64,000 nucleotides of DNA, from contig PAMZ01000002.1 in NCBI GenBank assembly GCA_002707495.1, forward strand, positions 1-64,000. The letters run 5' to 3'. Below are positions 42,092-51,302 of this stretch, one piece after another. The notes beneath the pieces were generated by a model that was given only the letters and a program-made list of their open reading frames with translations, was not told the origin of the DNA and did no database searches. Position 1 is the stretch's first letter. Each line of letters begins with the position of its first letter. The translations under genes and the position numbers were made by a program. This stretch comes from Halobacteriovoraceae bacterium (GTDB lineage: Bacteria > Bdellovibrionota > Bacteriovoracia > Bacteriovoracales > Bacteriovoracaceae).

Positions 42092-42717
42092 TTTTCATAC
42101 CACATGGCCTTAACTAGATGGGCACCACTAGCTTTAGCTGCTTTAATACCAACAGATGAGTCTTCAAAAATTAGGACTTGCTCTGGTATTGTCTTTAACT
42201 TTTCCATCGCAAATCGGTAGGGCATAGCGGAAGGTTTATTTTCGATTGTATCTTCTCTCGTTATAATTTGATCAAAATGGGATTCAATTTGAACCAAGTC
42301 TAGGAGAAATTGAGTGGTCAATCGCTCACTGGAGGTGACAATTGCTTGCTGGTAATTATGAATATGAAGTTTCTGAATTAAATCTCTTATTTGTGGTGCA
42401 ATGATTTCATTTATTTGAGCTTTTTGAATCAAAACTCTAAATGCCTGTTCTTTTTTTGATAAGAACTCTTGGAGAGTGAGGGCAGGGCTTAAGTTATCGG
42501 ATAGTATCTGGTCTAAAACCTCAGCATCGGTTTTCCCGTGACAAAATTTTTTGAAAACATGGTGGTCTTTTGGAGGCGAAATGAGCTCAATGATTGATTT
42601 GAAGTGAATGCCTTCAGTATTGAGAATAGTTCCATCCATATCCCATAAAACAGTTCGGATTTGGGGGAATTGCTCTTGTAAGGTCTTAAAATTAGGGAAA
42701 TGATCCCATACCAGCAC
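42088..42717 (-). CDS. HAD-superfamily hydrolase
   Basis: A 209-residue phosphatase of the phosphoglycolate phosphatase/beta-phosphoglucomutase type. Motif I is LWDMDGTILNTEG, motif II VTSSERL, motif III/IV IFEDSSVGIKAAKASGA. The cap domain lies between motif I and II. The nucleophile Asp and the DGT turn are intact. It is probably a sugar-phosphate phosphatase; substrate unknown. It converges with the TRAP operon's last gene, overlapping by 4 bp. Confidence 0.85.
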   Translation of the reverse strand: MLVWDHFPNFKTLQEQFPQIRTVLWDMDGTILNTEGIHFKSIIELISPPKDHHVFKKFCHGKTDAEVLDQILSDNLSPALTLQEFLSKKEQAFRVLIQKAQINEIIAPQIRDLIQKLHIHNYQQAIVTSSERLTTQFLLDLVQIESHFDQIITREDTIENKPSAMPYRFAMEKLKTIPEQVLIFEDSSVGIKAAKASGAHLVKAMWYEN

Positions 42718-42784
42718 AAATTACCTCATTTTTTAACACTTTGGGCTTTGTTAACCTATTATTGTATAGCATCAGAAGGAAACG

Positions 42785-43084
42785 ATGAAAATCAATAACC
42801 TTAGTCCTCAAAATAGTCAGTCTAAAAAACTTTCTCCTGAGCAAGTGAGAGAAAAATTACAGGAGAAGTTTGGCAATAAGGTCAAAGCCAAGCCTGAAAA
42901 AAAGCCCGTTGAGGATAAAGTCGAATTGCGTGAACAGTCATTTGATGTTCATCAAACGGCTACAGTGGGTAAAAATGATCCAAACAGTGATATAACCCAA
43001 GACAAATTAAGAGATATTCTAAAAACGGGAGCTTTCGATTTTAATCCATCTGAACGAAAGGCTCTGGCCCAAATATTAAAATAG
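42785..43084 (+). CDS. Small protein of unknown function
   Basis: A 99-residue cytoplasmic protein with an AAGGAAA site. The N-terminal two thirds are charged and probably disordered (SPEQVREKLQEKFGNKVKAK). The last 30 residues (QDKLRDILKTGAFDFNPSER) look like a helical hairpin. It recalls the general layout of FlgM-like anti-sigma proteins, but I cannot support that. It lies 21 bp before the DUF6178 gene and probably shares its transcript. Confidence 0.6.
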   Translation: MKINNLSPQNSQSKKLSPEQVREKLQEKFGNKVKAKPEKKPVEDKVELREQSFDVHQTATVGKNDPNSDITQDKLRDILKTGAFDFNPSERKALAQILK

Positions 43085-43105
43085 CAACTTTACGGGCGAG
43101 AGAAC

Positions 43106-44842
43106 ATGTTGTATTTTCCCTCACTTATGAGTAAGTCTAAAGATTTGATTTTTCAAATTATTCAAGAAGCGAAGAACTACGACAGATTAGAGGATATAGA
43201 AAAGCTTGTAGAGCAGTCTGGTACTCTTGCCGTAGTACCGATTCAACCTCTCTACGTTGCTTTAGCAAGTACCTCATCAGATCAGGTGGCCGAAGTTCTT
43301 CCAAGATTATCAAAGACCCAACGTCAGGCCATGCTAGATATAGATTTATGGCATAAAGATGAAGTGGATTATTTAAGCTTTGATTTTTGGATTGAAAGTT
43401 ACTCAAAGGTTAAAGAGTCTGAAGTCATTGAGGACTTTGTGAGTGCTGAGGACTTCGCGCTCTACTTGAGAGGAAGAGTGAATCTTTATACATTTGATGT
43501 CGAAGATCCCATGTACCCAGATCATGACTATTATTTTTTAACAGACGATACTCTGTTGTTAATCGAATACGGTGAAGATTATCCAAACCCGAATGAATTG
43601 AAGTTTTTGATTCGATCTCTCTACGATAAACTGGGAGTTGAGAAAGCCTATAGCCATTTGTTTAAGATCGTAAATGACTCCTTTTTTGAATTAGAAGAAA
43701 AACAATATCAGGAGAAAAAAGAACGCCTTCGTGACTATGGATTTGTTGATTATTACGACGCGCTTGAACAGTTGATAGAATTTAAGACTTATCCCTCTAT
43801 GGATCGGTATATTCAAGAGAAGAAAGCTCAAACGGCGGAAATTGCAGCTGAGTCAAGAAATCAAAGTTTACATCACGCTGCAGTCATTGGCTTTTCTAAT
43901 CATGAAGATATCGTCCGAGAAGAGCTCCAAAAAATTGATGATGACAAAAGATTTTCTTATCTTCACTTCACCTTTGTTCGGCTGGTGAACTCGTCTATTA
44001 CTTTAAACGATGCACTTAAAGGAGGACGAATTGAGCTTAATAGGGTGAGTAAAAAGACTCGAATGCTACTAAATCTTGGAGCAGAGTATTTAAGATCAAA
44101 AGGAGAGGAAAAACTCTTTATAAGATTTGATTTTTTTGATCTTTATAGAATTGGGAAAACGCTATTGGTGCTTGAAAAGAGAAGACTAAAAAAACAATTA
44201 GCGAAATTTGGCTTTGATCGCGAAGAAAAAGAAAATTTTCTCGGTAGCTGGTGGAATGGAATCCTAGAAAATGCCTATGACGATTATCCTAAGGCTAAAA
44301 ACTTTGGAGCTTCCCTACATGCCAAAGAAGTTGACAGTCTTCCGGTTTATTATTTTTGGAAAAACCAGTTAAGAAGTTTAGCCGACGCGCTTCCCTATAT
44401 TGATAAATTTTATCAGACCCTCAGTACGATGAAAGCAGAAGGGAAGCTACATGATGATTTTTATTTGAACTATAATACCGAGGAAATTGATTTTGAAGCG
44501 ATAATTATTTCAAGCTTTATCGGATCAGTATTGAAAAATGCCATCGAATTGACAGGACCTAAGATGGGCATAACCATCCCTGAATTGAAGCTTTTTCTAG
44601 GTAAATTATTTCTTAGAAATAACGAAGAATACTTTTTAAAGGCTATCCAAGATTCTGAGGTTCAAACTGAATTGAAGTCATTTGTGGATAGTTATGGACT
44701 GGCAGAGATTCATGAATTTGAACAATATTTATATGGAATATTAACGGAGCATCTTTCCGGTTATGATTTCGATAGCCTCAACGAGGAAGACTTTAAGCAT
44801 ATTGGTGGTCCTATTTTCTTTAATACGCTAAATAAGAATTAA
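43106..44842 (+). CDS. DUF6178-like cytoplasmic protein
   Basis: A 578-residue soluble protein, acidic and helical. The N-terminal part (PIQPLYVALASTSSDQVAEV, then LDIDLWHKDEVD) resembles DUF6178 proteins of deltaproteobacterial lineages, whose function is not known. No catalytic motif is evident. It is cotranscribed with the preceding small protein and converges with a two-gene helical-protein unit at its 3' end, overlapping by 4 bp. The domain name is from memory. Confidence 0.65.
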   Translation: MLYFPSLMSKSKDLIFQIIQEAKNYDRLEDIEKLVEQSGTLAVVPIQPLYVALASTSSDQVAEVLPRLSKTQRQAMLDIDLWHKDEVDYLSFDFWIESYSKVKESEVIEDFVSAEDFALYLRGRVNLYTFDVEDPMYPDHDYYFLTDDTLLLIEYGEDYPNPNELKFLIRSLYDKLGVEKAYSHLFKIVNDSFFELEEKQYQEKKERLRDYGFVDYYDALEQLIEFKTYPSMDRYIQEKKAQTAEIAAESRNQSLHHAAVIGFSNHEDIVREELQKIDDDKRFSYLHFTFVRLVNSSITLNDALKGGRIELNRVSKKTRMLLNLGAEYLRSKGEEKLFIRFDFFDLYRIGKTLLVLEKRRLKKQLAKFGFDREEKENFLGSWWNGILENAYDDYPKAKNFGASLHAKEVDSLPVYYFWKNQLRSLADALPYIDKFYQTLSTMKAEGKLHDDFYLNYNTEEIDFEAIIISSFIGSVLKNAIELTGPKMGITIPELKLFLGKLFLRNNEEYFLKAIQDSEVQTELKSFVDSYGLAEIHEFEQYLYGILTEHLSGYDFDSLNEEDFKHIGGPIFFNTLNKN

Positions 44843-45174
44843 TTTTTAAAATATGAGCCCAAAAGCTCTTCTAGGTTTTTCTTGAAATGCGTTCCACCCG
44901 ATTTTAGACTTCGTATTGTCTCTTTTCGTTTGTCGTGAAGATGGGCCGAGGCTTTCTGTCTTAATTTATGATACTGATCATAATTCTTTATTAAATTACT
45001 TTTCTCCTCATAAAGGTCAACTAGCTTTCTAAGGCGTTGCTCCTCTCGCTGGAGAAAGGTCTGCATTTCATGATTAATCGATCTTTTTTCTTTGGGAGGT
45101 GAAGGTCGCTTATCTTTTTCAATAAAATCTCTAAAACCAATTAAATCATCATCTTCTTTATTTGAGCTCATCAA
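44839..45174 (-). CDS. Charged helical protein of unknown function
   Basis: A 111-residue Lys/Glu/Arg-rich protein beginning MMSSNKEDDD. Residues 35-100 form an extended helix with coiled-coil character (LREEQRLRKLVDLYEEK-like). No membrane segment or signal is seen. It overlaps the gene before it by 17 bp, so the two are translated from one message and may act together. Confidence 0.55.
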   Translation of the reverse strand: MMSSNKEDDDLIGFRDFIEKDKRPSPPKEKRSINHEMQTFLQREEQRLRKLVDLYEEKSNLIKNYDQYHKLRQKASAHLHDKRKETIRSLKSGGTHFKKNLEELLGSYFKN

Positions 45175-45652
45175 TTCGATCCAATTTTTCTGACAATTGA
45201 CTGAGAAAGTCTATTTCAGACTGAAGTTTTTTTATGTCTCTATGATTTTTCGCGTAATTTTCAAAGTGGTTATTTACTTCTCTTATATTAATGTGATGAA
45301 AGTTCTTTTGAAGTAATTGGATTCTACCCATGAGATTTGTCTCTTTATGGTTTAAAGGGCGTTCTTTAACTTTAAAAAATTTAGGTAATTGTTCTTCTGA
45401 GCGAATCGTTTGAATATCATACTCTTGACTCTCTATGGTTGTGAGGACAAATGTAGGGTAGGGAAGTTTTTTTTCAGGGTATTTTTTGAAGTACTCATCA
45501 ATTTGACTAAGGCATTGTTCCTGCTCTTCAATTACTGCATGCAAAGATAAAATATGCGGTCTTGAGCGAAAATCAATCGTATCAAGCTGTGCCTCTAAGA
45601 GTTCACTTTCACTGGAATTAATAACTATCTTTTTAAAACTTGGAAATATCAT
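45158..45652 (-). CDS. Helical cytoplasmic protein of unknown function
   Basis: A 164-residue soluble protein with two helical blocks separated by a short strand region (PYPTFVLTTIESQEYDI). The C-terminus is a coiled coil (KKLQSEIDFLSQLSEKLDRI). I recognise no family. It is the first gene of a two-gene minus-strand unit and is divergent from the HDOD-like gene 56 bp away. Confidence 0.55.
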   Translation of the reverse strand: MIFPSFKKIVINSSESELLEAQLDTIDFRSRPHILSLHAVIEEQEQCLSQIDEYFKKYPEKKLPYPTFVLTTIESQEYDIQTIRSEEQLPKFFKVKERPLNHKETNLMGRIQLLQKNFHHINIREVNNHFENYAKNHRDIKKLQSEIDFLSQLSEKLDRIDELK

Positions 45653-45708
45653 TTAAAACTTCTCTTTGATCCTTATTATAAGTAAAATGGGCAAGGAGGT
45701 AAAATCGA

Positions 45709-46389
45709 ATGCTGGATCGCCACAGTCTGTATAAAGTTCCTGACCAATTAGTTCTGCTATGTTCTGTTTGGGTTAAGTCTAAAAAGCAATCCTACTTAGA
45801 TATTTGCCAAGTCATAGAGCAGGATGAGTTTTTAAGTCTTTATCTTAAAAATACCTATCGGGAACATTGGCAAAAAGGTGGCATTATGACTTTAGTCAAG
45901 TCTCTTGGCTGGGAAGGACTTAGAGACATTGTCGCTGAGGCTTATCTTCATCAATTTGTTTATAAAAAATTTCCTCCAAAGATAGTTCCTGAATTAGTAT
46001 CGGATAATATCGATTTTGCAAGAAGGTTTGATTTTCTCAGTGCCTCAGGTAATCAAAGAACTTTTCTATTAGGGCATCTTCTTAACCAAACTAATCTTGA
46101 CTTAGAAGAACAGGGTTTATCAGTTCTCATTCCACTTGAAGTTGATGCGATTTTATCTAAACAAAAGTCAAAAACACATCAGCCAGATTGGTTAATAATT
46201 GCGACTTGGGGACTAGTCGAACTGCTAGGGGCTGAACAGAGTGAGAAGATTTTGACTGAGTCCAAGGGAGAATGGGAAAGCCTCACTCGTGATTTAACAG
46301 AAAATCAAATAGAGCGTTTTCTAGCTCATATGCTCTCATATGCCTACGCAATTAATGATGAAGCTTTTTTTATTACGGAGACTGTTTAG
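45709..46389 (+). CDS. HDOD-like protein of unknown function
   Basis: A 226-residue soluble protein starting at ATG after an AAGGAGG site. The N-terminal half has the shape of an HDOD domain: KKQSYLDICQVIEQDEFLSL, then GGIMTLVKSLGWEGLRDIVA corresponds to the 'I..LG...lr.lv' helix of HDOD proteins. No HD metal motif is expected. HDOD proteins act in signalling and motility control. Its stop shares one base with the CpaF-like ATPase gene start, which implies a joint role. Confidence 0.5.
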   Translation: MLDRHSLYKVPDQLVLLCSVWVKSKKQSYLDICQVIEQDEFLSLYLKNTYREHWQKGGIMTLVKSLGWEGLRDIVAEAYLHQFVYKKFPPKIVPELVSDNIDFARRFDFLSASGNQRTFLLGHLLNQTNLDLEEQGLSVLIPLEVDAILSKQKSKTHQPDWLIIATWGLVELLGAEQSEKILTESKGEWESLTRDLTENQIERFLAHMLSYAYAINDEAFFITETV

Positions 46390-47420
46390 TGGAAAATTCG
46401 ATTTGGCAGCTATTAGAAAGTTTGAAGCCTAAAAAAGGCGTCACTGAAGTTATCATCAATTCCCCGGATAATGTTTATATAGAAAAAGAAGGGGATCTCA
46501 TCCGACTTAACGTGGAGATAAAACCATCTGACTTTGATACTTTTTGCCATGAAGTTGCCACGCAAAATCAGGTGAAATTTGGTTATGAACATCCTATTGT
46601 TGATGGAATCCTGCCAGACGGAAGTCGGATTAATATTATATCGAATCGCTATACTGATAAATTTCCTGCGATTACGATTAGAAAATATTTAAAAAATATT
46701 AGATCTTTTGATGAGTTAGAAGGAAAGTTTTTAATCTCTGAAAAATGGATAAGATTTTTTAAATCACTAGTGGCAGCTAGGGTGAATATTATAGTCTCAG
46801 GAGGAACAGGTTGTGGGAAAACAACTTTTCTTAATCTTCTTTTAAATGAGTTATCGCCCTTGGAAAGAATAATCACTATTGAAGACACGCGAGAGTTAAG
46901 TTTTAAGAGTCCAAACCATGTGCGCCTTTATACTGCAATGGCGAATTCTGGTATTGAAAACCCTCTTCAAATGCGAGATTTGGTTAAAAATACTCTAAGA
47001 ATGAGGCCGGATAGAATCATTGTGGGAGAAGTGAGAGGTGCTGAGGCATTCGATATGCTCCAGGCCATGAACACAGGACATGACGGAAGTATGTGCACTC
47101 TTCATGCAAACTCCCCAGTTGAAGCGCTCGCTAGACTAGAGAATCTTTTTCTTTTTGCGGGATTTGAGGTTCCAGTTAATACTGTGAGAAAGCAAATCTC
47201 ATCAGCTGTTGATTTCATTATTCAATTGGATAGAAATGAAAATGGAGAAAGAATTGTCTCGGAAGTTCTAGAGCTAACTCGAATGGAGGGACAAGTCATC
47301 AGCAGTCAAAAAATAGGAATGCGAAGTGAATTAGCCTTAGAGTTTTCCGGGATTGTTCCTGCTTGTATGAAAAAGCTAATCCCTGTTGGCTTAGAATCAG
47401 ATTTCTTTGTTGAAATCTAA
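46389..47420 (+). CDS. CpaF/VirB11-type secretion ATPase
   Basis: A 343-residue ATPase starting at GTG. An N-terminal domain ([18 protein letters not shown]) precedes Walker [13 protein letters not shown] (about residue 137), an Asp box TIEDTREL, Walker [17 protein letters not shown] and the His box [13 protein letters not shown]. These define the Tad/Flp pilus (CpaF) group of type II/IV secretion ATPases. The usual tad cluster (cpaB, cpaE, tadB, tadC, pilin) is not in the window, so it is an orphan here, paired with the HDOD-like gene. Confidence 0.88.
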   Translation: MENSIWQLLESLKPKKGVTEVIINSPDNVYIEKEGDLIRLNVEIKPSDFDTFCHEVATQNQVKFGYEHPIVDGILPDGSRINIISNRYTDKFPAITIRKYLKNIRSFDELEGKFLISEKWIRFFKSLVAARVNIIVSGGTGCGKTTFLNLLLNELSPLERIITIEDTRELSFKSPNHVRLYTAMANSGIENPLQMRDLVKNTLRMRPDRIIVGEVRGAEAFDMLQAMNTGHDGSMCTLHANSPVEALARLENLFLFAGFEVPVNTVRKQISSAVDFIIQLDRNENGERIVSEVLELTRMEGQVISSQKIGMRSELALEFSGIVPACMKKLIPVGLESDFFVEI

Positions 47421-48445
47421 TAGCGAAAATTTTTATGAATATACTCCACTGTTTTGGCCACATTTTCTTGGGGCGTCCATCTCAAGACACCATGGCCTAA
47501 TCCACAAATCCATCGACTTAAATCAGCTCCCTCTAAACTTTGATAAAATGAGGCAAGCTTATTTTCAAGTGTTTCCCACGGAAGGCCAAGCCAGCAAGGG
47601 TCGAAATTTCCTTGAATATAATAGTCTTTTCCAAACTCATTGATGACTTCTGCTAAGTTATGACGCCAGTCAACTCCCATGACATCAATATTATCATCTT
47701 GGATGGCCCTTAAATGCTCTTTGTGAGTATTCCTTGAGTAATAAACGATTTTTGTATTGGGAAATTTAGCCTTAAACTCTCGAGTTAGAAATTTAATTTT
47801 CGGAAGAGCAAAATTTTTAAAATCTTCGACTGTAAGTTCACCTACGGCAGTATCAAATATACAAACAGCATCTGCTCCACCTTGTGCTTGAAGTATCATC
47901 TCATCCAAAACATTGGGGAGTAATCGCTCGCAAAAAGCTTCATATCTTCCATCATAGAGGCCAGTTTTACTTGAAAAAAGACTACCGGCATGACTTCCCT
48001 CTACTGCGTAGGCATATAAGGTAAAAGGTGCTCCAACAAATCCTAACAAGGTTTTGTTCGCTGGTAGCTCCTTTTTCAAAAGTTCACATGCTTCTTTTTG
48101 AAAATTAAAATAGTCTTTGTTGGTGTTCGTAGGCAAAGAAGAAATATCTTCAAGCTTTTCAAGTTTCTTTTCAAGGATCGGCCCTGGATTATACGTCAAA
48201 CCCATTCCTAGTTGTTCTAGTGGAAAAAGAAGATCAGAAAATAAAATCGCAGCATCAAAATCAAACTCTTCAATGGGACCCATCGTGACTTCGCAAGCGA
48301 GTTTGGGATCTTTACAAAGAGTCATAAAGTCATAGGTCTTCTTTAAATTTTGATAATGATCATGGTAACGACCAGCTTGACGCATAAACCATACTGGAAC
48401 CTGAGTTTTCCCGCTATTTTGTACTCTATCTTCAAATAATCCCAT
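47417..48445 (-). CDS. hemE: Uroporphyrinogen decarboxylase
   Basis: A 342-residue enzyme that converts uroporphyrinogen III to coproporphyrinogen III. The N-terminal signature VPVWFMRQAGRYH is exact, and ILFSDLLFPLEQLGMGLTY carries the catalytic Asp. GNFDPCWLG and CGLGHGVLRWTPQENV close the barrel. It is the last gene of the haem operon, 2 bp after the response-regulator gene. The 3' end overlaps the CpaF-like gene by 4 bp. Confidence 0.95.
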   Translation of the reverse strand: MGLFEDRVQNSGKTQVPVWFMRQAGRYHDHYQNLKKTYDFMTLCKDPKLACEVTMGPIEEFDFDAAILFSDLLFPLEQLGMGLTYNPGPILEKKLEKLEDISSLPTNTNKDYFNFQKEACELLKKELPANKTLLGFVGAPFTLYAYAVEGSHAGSLFSSKTGLYDGRYEAFCERLLPNVLDEMILQAQGGADAVCIFDTAVGELTVEDFKNFALPKIKFLTREFKAKFPNTKIVYYSRNTHKEHLRAIQDDNIDVMGVDWRHNLAEVINEFGKDYYIQGNFDPCWLGLPWETLENKLASFYQSLEGADLSRWICGLGHGVLRWTPQENVAKTVEYIHKNFRY

Positions 48446-48447
48446 CT

Positions 48448-49134
48448 CTATTCCTTATAAATTAATTGATACCCAACACCTCTGACTGATTTTATTTCCA
48501 AAAGACCTGAGTTATCGGTTTCGATCCATTTTCGCAACTTCACGATGTAATTGTCTACTGTTCGATTAGAGGGAAAGCTATCTTCGCCCCAAATTTCGTC
48601 AATAATTTGATCTCTACTTACGACACGATTGATGTTCTTATAGAGGAGTTGAAGTATTCCACATTCTTTTTGTCCTAGATTGAGTACTTTTCCATTAGCA
48701 TCGACGACTTGATAACTATCAAACTTTATAGTTAATGAGCCGAGCTGAATTTCTTCTTGGTGATCGCTTAAAACCTTATGAGTCATTCTCGCTTTTTCTA
48801 GCCTGAGAGTAAGTTCTCTTAAGTCAAAAGGTTTGGTAATAAAATCTTCTGCTCCCATTTCTAAGCCTTGAAACTTGGTTTCGGGATCGTTTTGAGCAGA
48901 GAGAAATAATAAAATGAAGTTTTTTCTTTTCGATCTTAATTCTTGTGCTAGTTGAATTCCGTCTCCGTCTGGAAGACCTATATCCATTAAAACGACATTT
49001 ACACTAGAATCAAACTTTTCTCGAGCCTCGTGACAAGTTTTGGCATGGGATGTACTAAAACCTTTACTTTCTAAATAATCCTTTAACGTCAGTCCAAGAT
49101 TAATTTCATCTTCGACAACTAGTATTTCACTCAC
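48448..49134 (-). CDS. OmpR-family response regulator
   Basis: A 228-residue regulator with an N-terminal receiver (acidic pair at the start, phospho-acceptor Asp in NVVLMDIGLPDGDG near residue 51, Lys in FITKPFDLREL). The C-terminal winged-helix ends SVRGVGYQLIYKE. It is translated from a start overlapping the kinase stop by 4 bp and sits between hemL and hemE. It probably adjusts transcription in response to its partner kinase. Its targets are unknown; the hem operon itself is a candidate. Confidence 0.92.
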   Translation of the reverse strand: MSEILVVEDEINLGLTLKDYLESKGFSTSHAKTCHEAREKFDSSVNVVLMDIGLPDGDGIQLAQELRSKRKNFILLFLSAQNDPETKFQGLEMGAEDFITKPFDLRELTLRLEKARMTHKVLSDHQEEIQLGSLTIKFDSYQVVDANGKVLNLGQKECGILQLLYKNINRVVSRDQIIDEIWGEDSFPSNRTVDNYIVKLRKWIETDNSGLLEIKSVRGVGYQLIYKE

Positions 49135-50051
49135 TTCGTCTCACCATCATCTATTGTCTTAAAACTTAATTTAAATTCAAGGCCTGGTCTTGTATTTATT
49201 TTAAATTCACCTTTCATCTTTTGCATTAATCTTCTAATTAAATAAAGTCCAATTCCACTACCTTTAGGAGAGTCATGTTTATAAAATAATTCTCCTAATT
49301 TTTGTTCTTGGCCTGAAAAACCTTCACCATGGTCAAAATAAGTCATTACAATAAGGCCTTCTCTTTTTTCAAGTGAGACCTCGACCATTTGGGTGTTAGG
49401 GTTATGTTGTTTTGTATTTTCGAATAAATTCCTCAGGATCGTCTGAAGCGCGTAATCATCTGCGAGAATAAGTTCTCCTTCAGGGTTTCCTTTAATTTCA
49501 ATCGGGATCAGCCCCCTGACTCTATGTGCTTCTTTTTTTAAAAAGTCTATCAGGACAAGCGGTCTTAGGTTCAGAGGACTGTCTCTTTCAACACGCGATA
49601 GTTGAAGGTGATTATCAAGCTGATCTTCTAGCTGAATACTGTCACTGAGAAGTCTTTGTGTATAGGTATTAATTTTGTCACGAGTCTCACCTTCAAGGGG
49701 GGTGTTTTTAATCATATCCACCAAGACTTCTGTCTGAAGTTTCATACTTGCAAGCGGAGTTTTAAGCTCGTGAGTCAGTGAGGCGAAGAAAGCCTGCAAA
49801 GCCTTCGTTTTTCTTAAATCAAGAAAGTAAACATAAAGAAGAGTTGCTGTTAGGACAAAAAGAAAAAGCAGAAATGTGGCCCCTTCCCACTTTATCATGC
49901 TGAGAGTATTCCCCTCAAGCACTGGTATATTGACTCTACTTAGCTTATGCGCGAGTTTAAACACAAGATACAGCCACCATGTTCCTAGTGCTAAAAGCAT
50001 CATAACGGAACTACTGATCAGCCAATAAAACCAATTTCGTCTTACTTCCAT
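49131..50051 (-). CDS. Sensor histidine kinase
   Basis: A 306-residue kinase with two N-terminal membrane helices (about 12-32 and 52-72) bounding a short periplasmic loop, so it has little room for an external sensor domain. The H-box is FASLTHELKTPLASMK (His about residue 94); an N-box LFENTKQHN and a glycine loop GSGIGLYLIRRLM follow. The start overlaps the hemL end by 10 bp. Small loop size suggests sensing in or near the membrane. Partner: the regulator encoded next. Confidence 0.9.
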   Translation of the reverse strand: MEVRRNWFYWLISSSVMMLLALGTWWLYLVFKLAHKLSRVNIPVLEGNTLSMIKWEGATFLLFLFVLTATLLYVYFLDLRKTKALQAFFASLTHELKTPLASMKLQTEVLVDMIKNTPLEGETRDKINTYTQRLLSDSIQLEDQLDNHLQLSRVERDSPLNLRPLVLIDFLKKEAHRVRGLIPIEIKGNPEGELILADDYALQTILRNLFENTKQHNPNTQMVEVSLEKREGLIVMTYFDHGEGFSGQEQKLGELFYKHDSPKGSGIGLYLIRRLMQKMKGEFKINTRPGLEFKLSFKTIDDGETK

Positions 50052-51301
50052 AACCTTTCTTCTAATTGAGCTTGTACTTTTTCATCGTGAGCTTGACTGA
50101 CAAATCCCACTTCATAGGCATTAGGAGACAGGTAAATCCCACGCTCCAAGAGGTCTTGAAATAATTGATAAAATCTTTCGTTGATATTAGCAGGAATTTG
50201 GTCGGGACTCGTTAGCTTGTCATGGGTCGGAACCGGCCAGAAAAGTGAGTGGTAATTGGGAAGACTGTAATCTTCATATCCTCGCTTTTGCATCCATTTT
50301 TGAAAAATAGCGACAATCTTATCTGAGGTTTTGTACAAGTTTTGATAAAAATCAGTTGTTAGTTGCTTTAAGTTGGCAAGACCAGCTGCCATGGCAACAG
50401 GATTTGCGCTCAGGGTTCCTGCTTGATAAACATCTCCAACAGGAGCGAGACAATCCATTATTTCCGCTCGAGAGGCAACTGCTCCTACTGGGAAGCCTCC
50501 TCCAATAATTTTTCCATAAGTCACAAGATCAGGTTTTACTTGTGTCGGACAACACATTCCACCAAAGCCCACTCTAAAACCAGCTATAACTTCATCAAAA
50601 ACTAAAAGAACTTGGTATTTATCACATAACTTTCGAAGTTCGGGGAGAAAATGTTCCTCTTGAATCAACAGTCCATTGTTGGCAGGAAGCGGTTCTATAA
50701 AAACTGCTGCGATTTGATTTTTATTTTCAACTAAAATTTCCTCTAAGCCAGCTAGGTCTCCAAGTTTACAAACGAGAGTGTCACCACTGATATGCTCAGA
50801 GACTCCCTTGCTGGAAGCAGTACTTGTACCCGCTAAACCAGAACCAGCTTTAATCAGCATCGAATCAGTGTGACCATGATAACAGCCACTGAATTTCACA
50901 ATCTTATCTTTTCCCGTATAACCTCTGGCAAGTCTTATCGCAGTCATGACAGCTTCAGTTCCAGAATTTACAAATCTAATCTTATCAATAAAACAATTTC
51001 TCTCAACGATATATTCAGCTAGTTCTAGAGAGTACTTTTCACAAGCACCATAGCTCCAACCTCGCTCTAAGGACTTTTTAACAGCTTCTTCTACAATAGG
51101 GTTTCGATGGCCTAAAATGAGTGGTCCAAACGACATACAAAAGTCGATATAATCATTTCCTTCTTCGTCATAAATAAAAGCACCCTCAGCTCTCTCGATA
51201 AACCTTGGAGTTGTGTGTAAGCCTTTGAAGCTTCTGACTGGAGAATGAACTCCACCAGGTACATATTTGAGAGATTTTTCAAAAAGTTGATCAGAATTCA
51301 T
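50042..51301 (-). CDS. hemL: Glutamate-1-semialdehyde 2,1-aminomutase
   Basis: A 419-residue PLP enzyme that makes 5-aminolevulinate from glutamate-1-semialdehyde, the second step of the C5 pathway. It shows YVPGGVHSPVRSFKG, FVNSGTEAVMTAIRLAR, the PLP-phosphate site CYHGHTD, FDEVIAGFRV and the Schiff-base Lys in YGKIIGGGFPVGA (about residue 262). Typical length. It lies 1 bp after hemCD in the same operon. Confidence 0.95.
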   Translation of the reverse strand: MNSDQLFEKSLKYVPGGVHSPVRSFKGLHTTPRFIERAEGAFIYDEEGNDYIDFCMSFGPLILGHRNPIVEEAVKKSLERGWSYGACEKYSLELAEYIVERNCFIDKIRFVNSGTEAVMTAIRLARGYTGKDKIVKFSGCYHGHTDSMLIKAGSGLAGTSTASSKGVSEHISGDTLVCKLGDLAGLEEILVENKNQIAAVFIEPLPANNGLLIQEEHFLPELRKLCDKYQVLLVFDEVIAGFRVGFGGMCCPTQVKPDLVTYGKIIGGGFPVGAVASRAEIMDCLAPVGDVYQAGTLSANPVAMAAGLANLKQLTTDFYQNLYKTSDKIVAIFQKWMQKRGYEDYSLPNYHSLFWPVPTHDKLTSPDQIPANINERFYQLFQDLLERGIYLSPNAYEVGFVSQAHDEKVQAQLEERLWK

Positions 51302-51302
51302 T

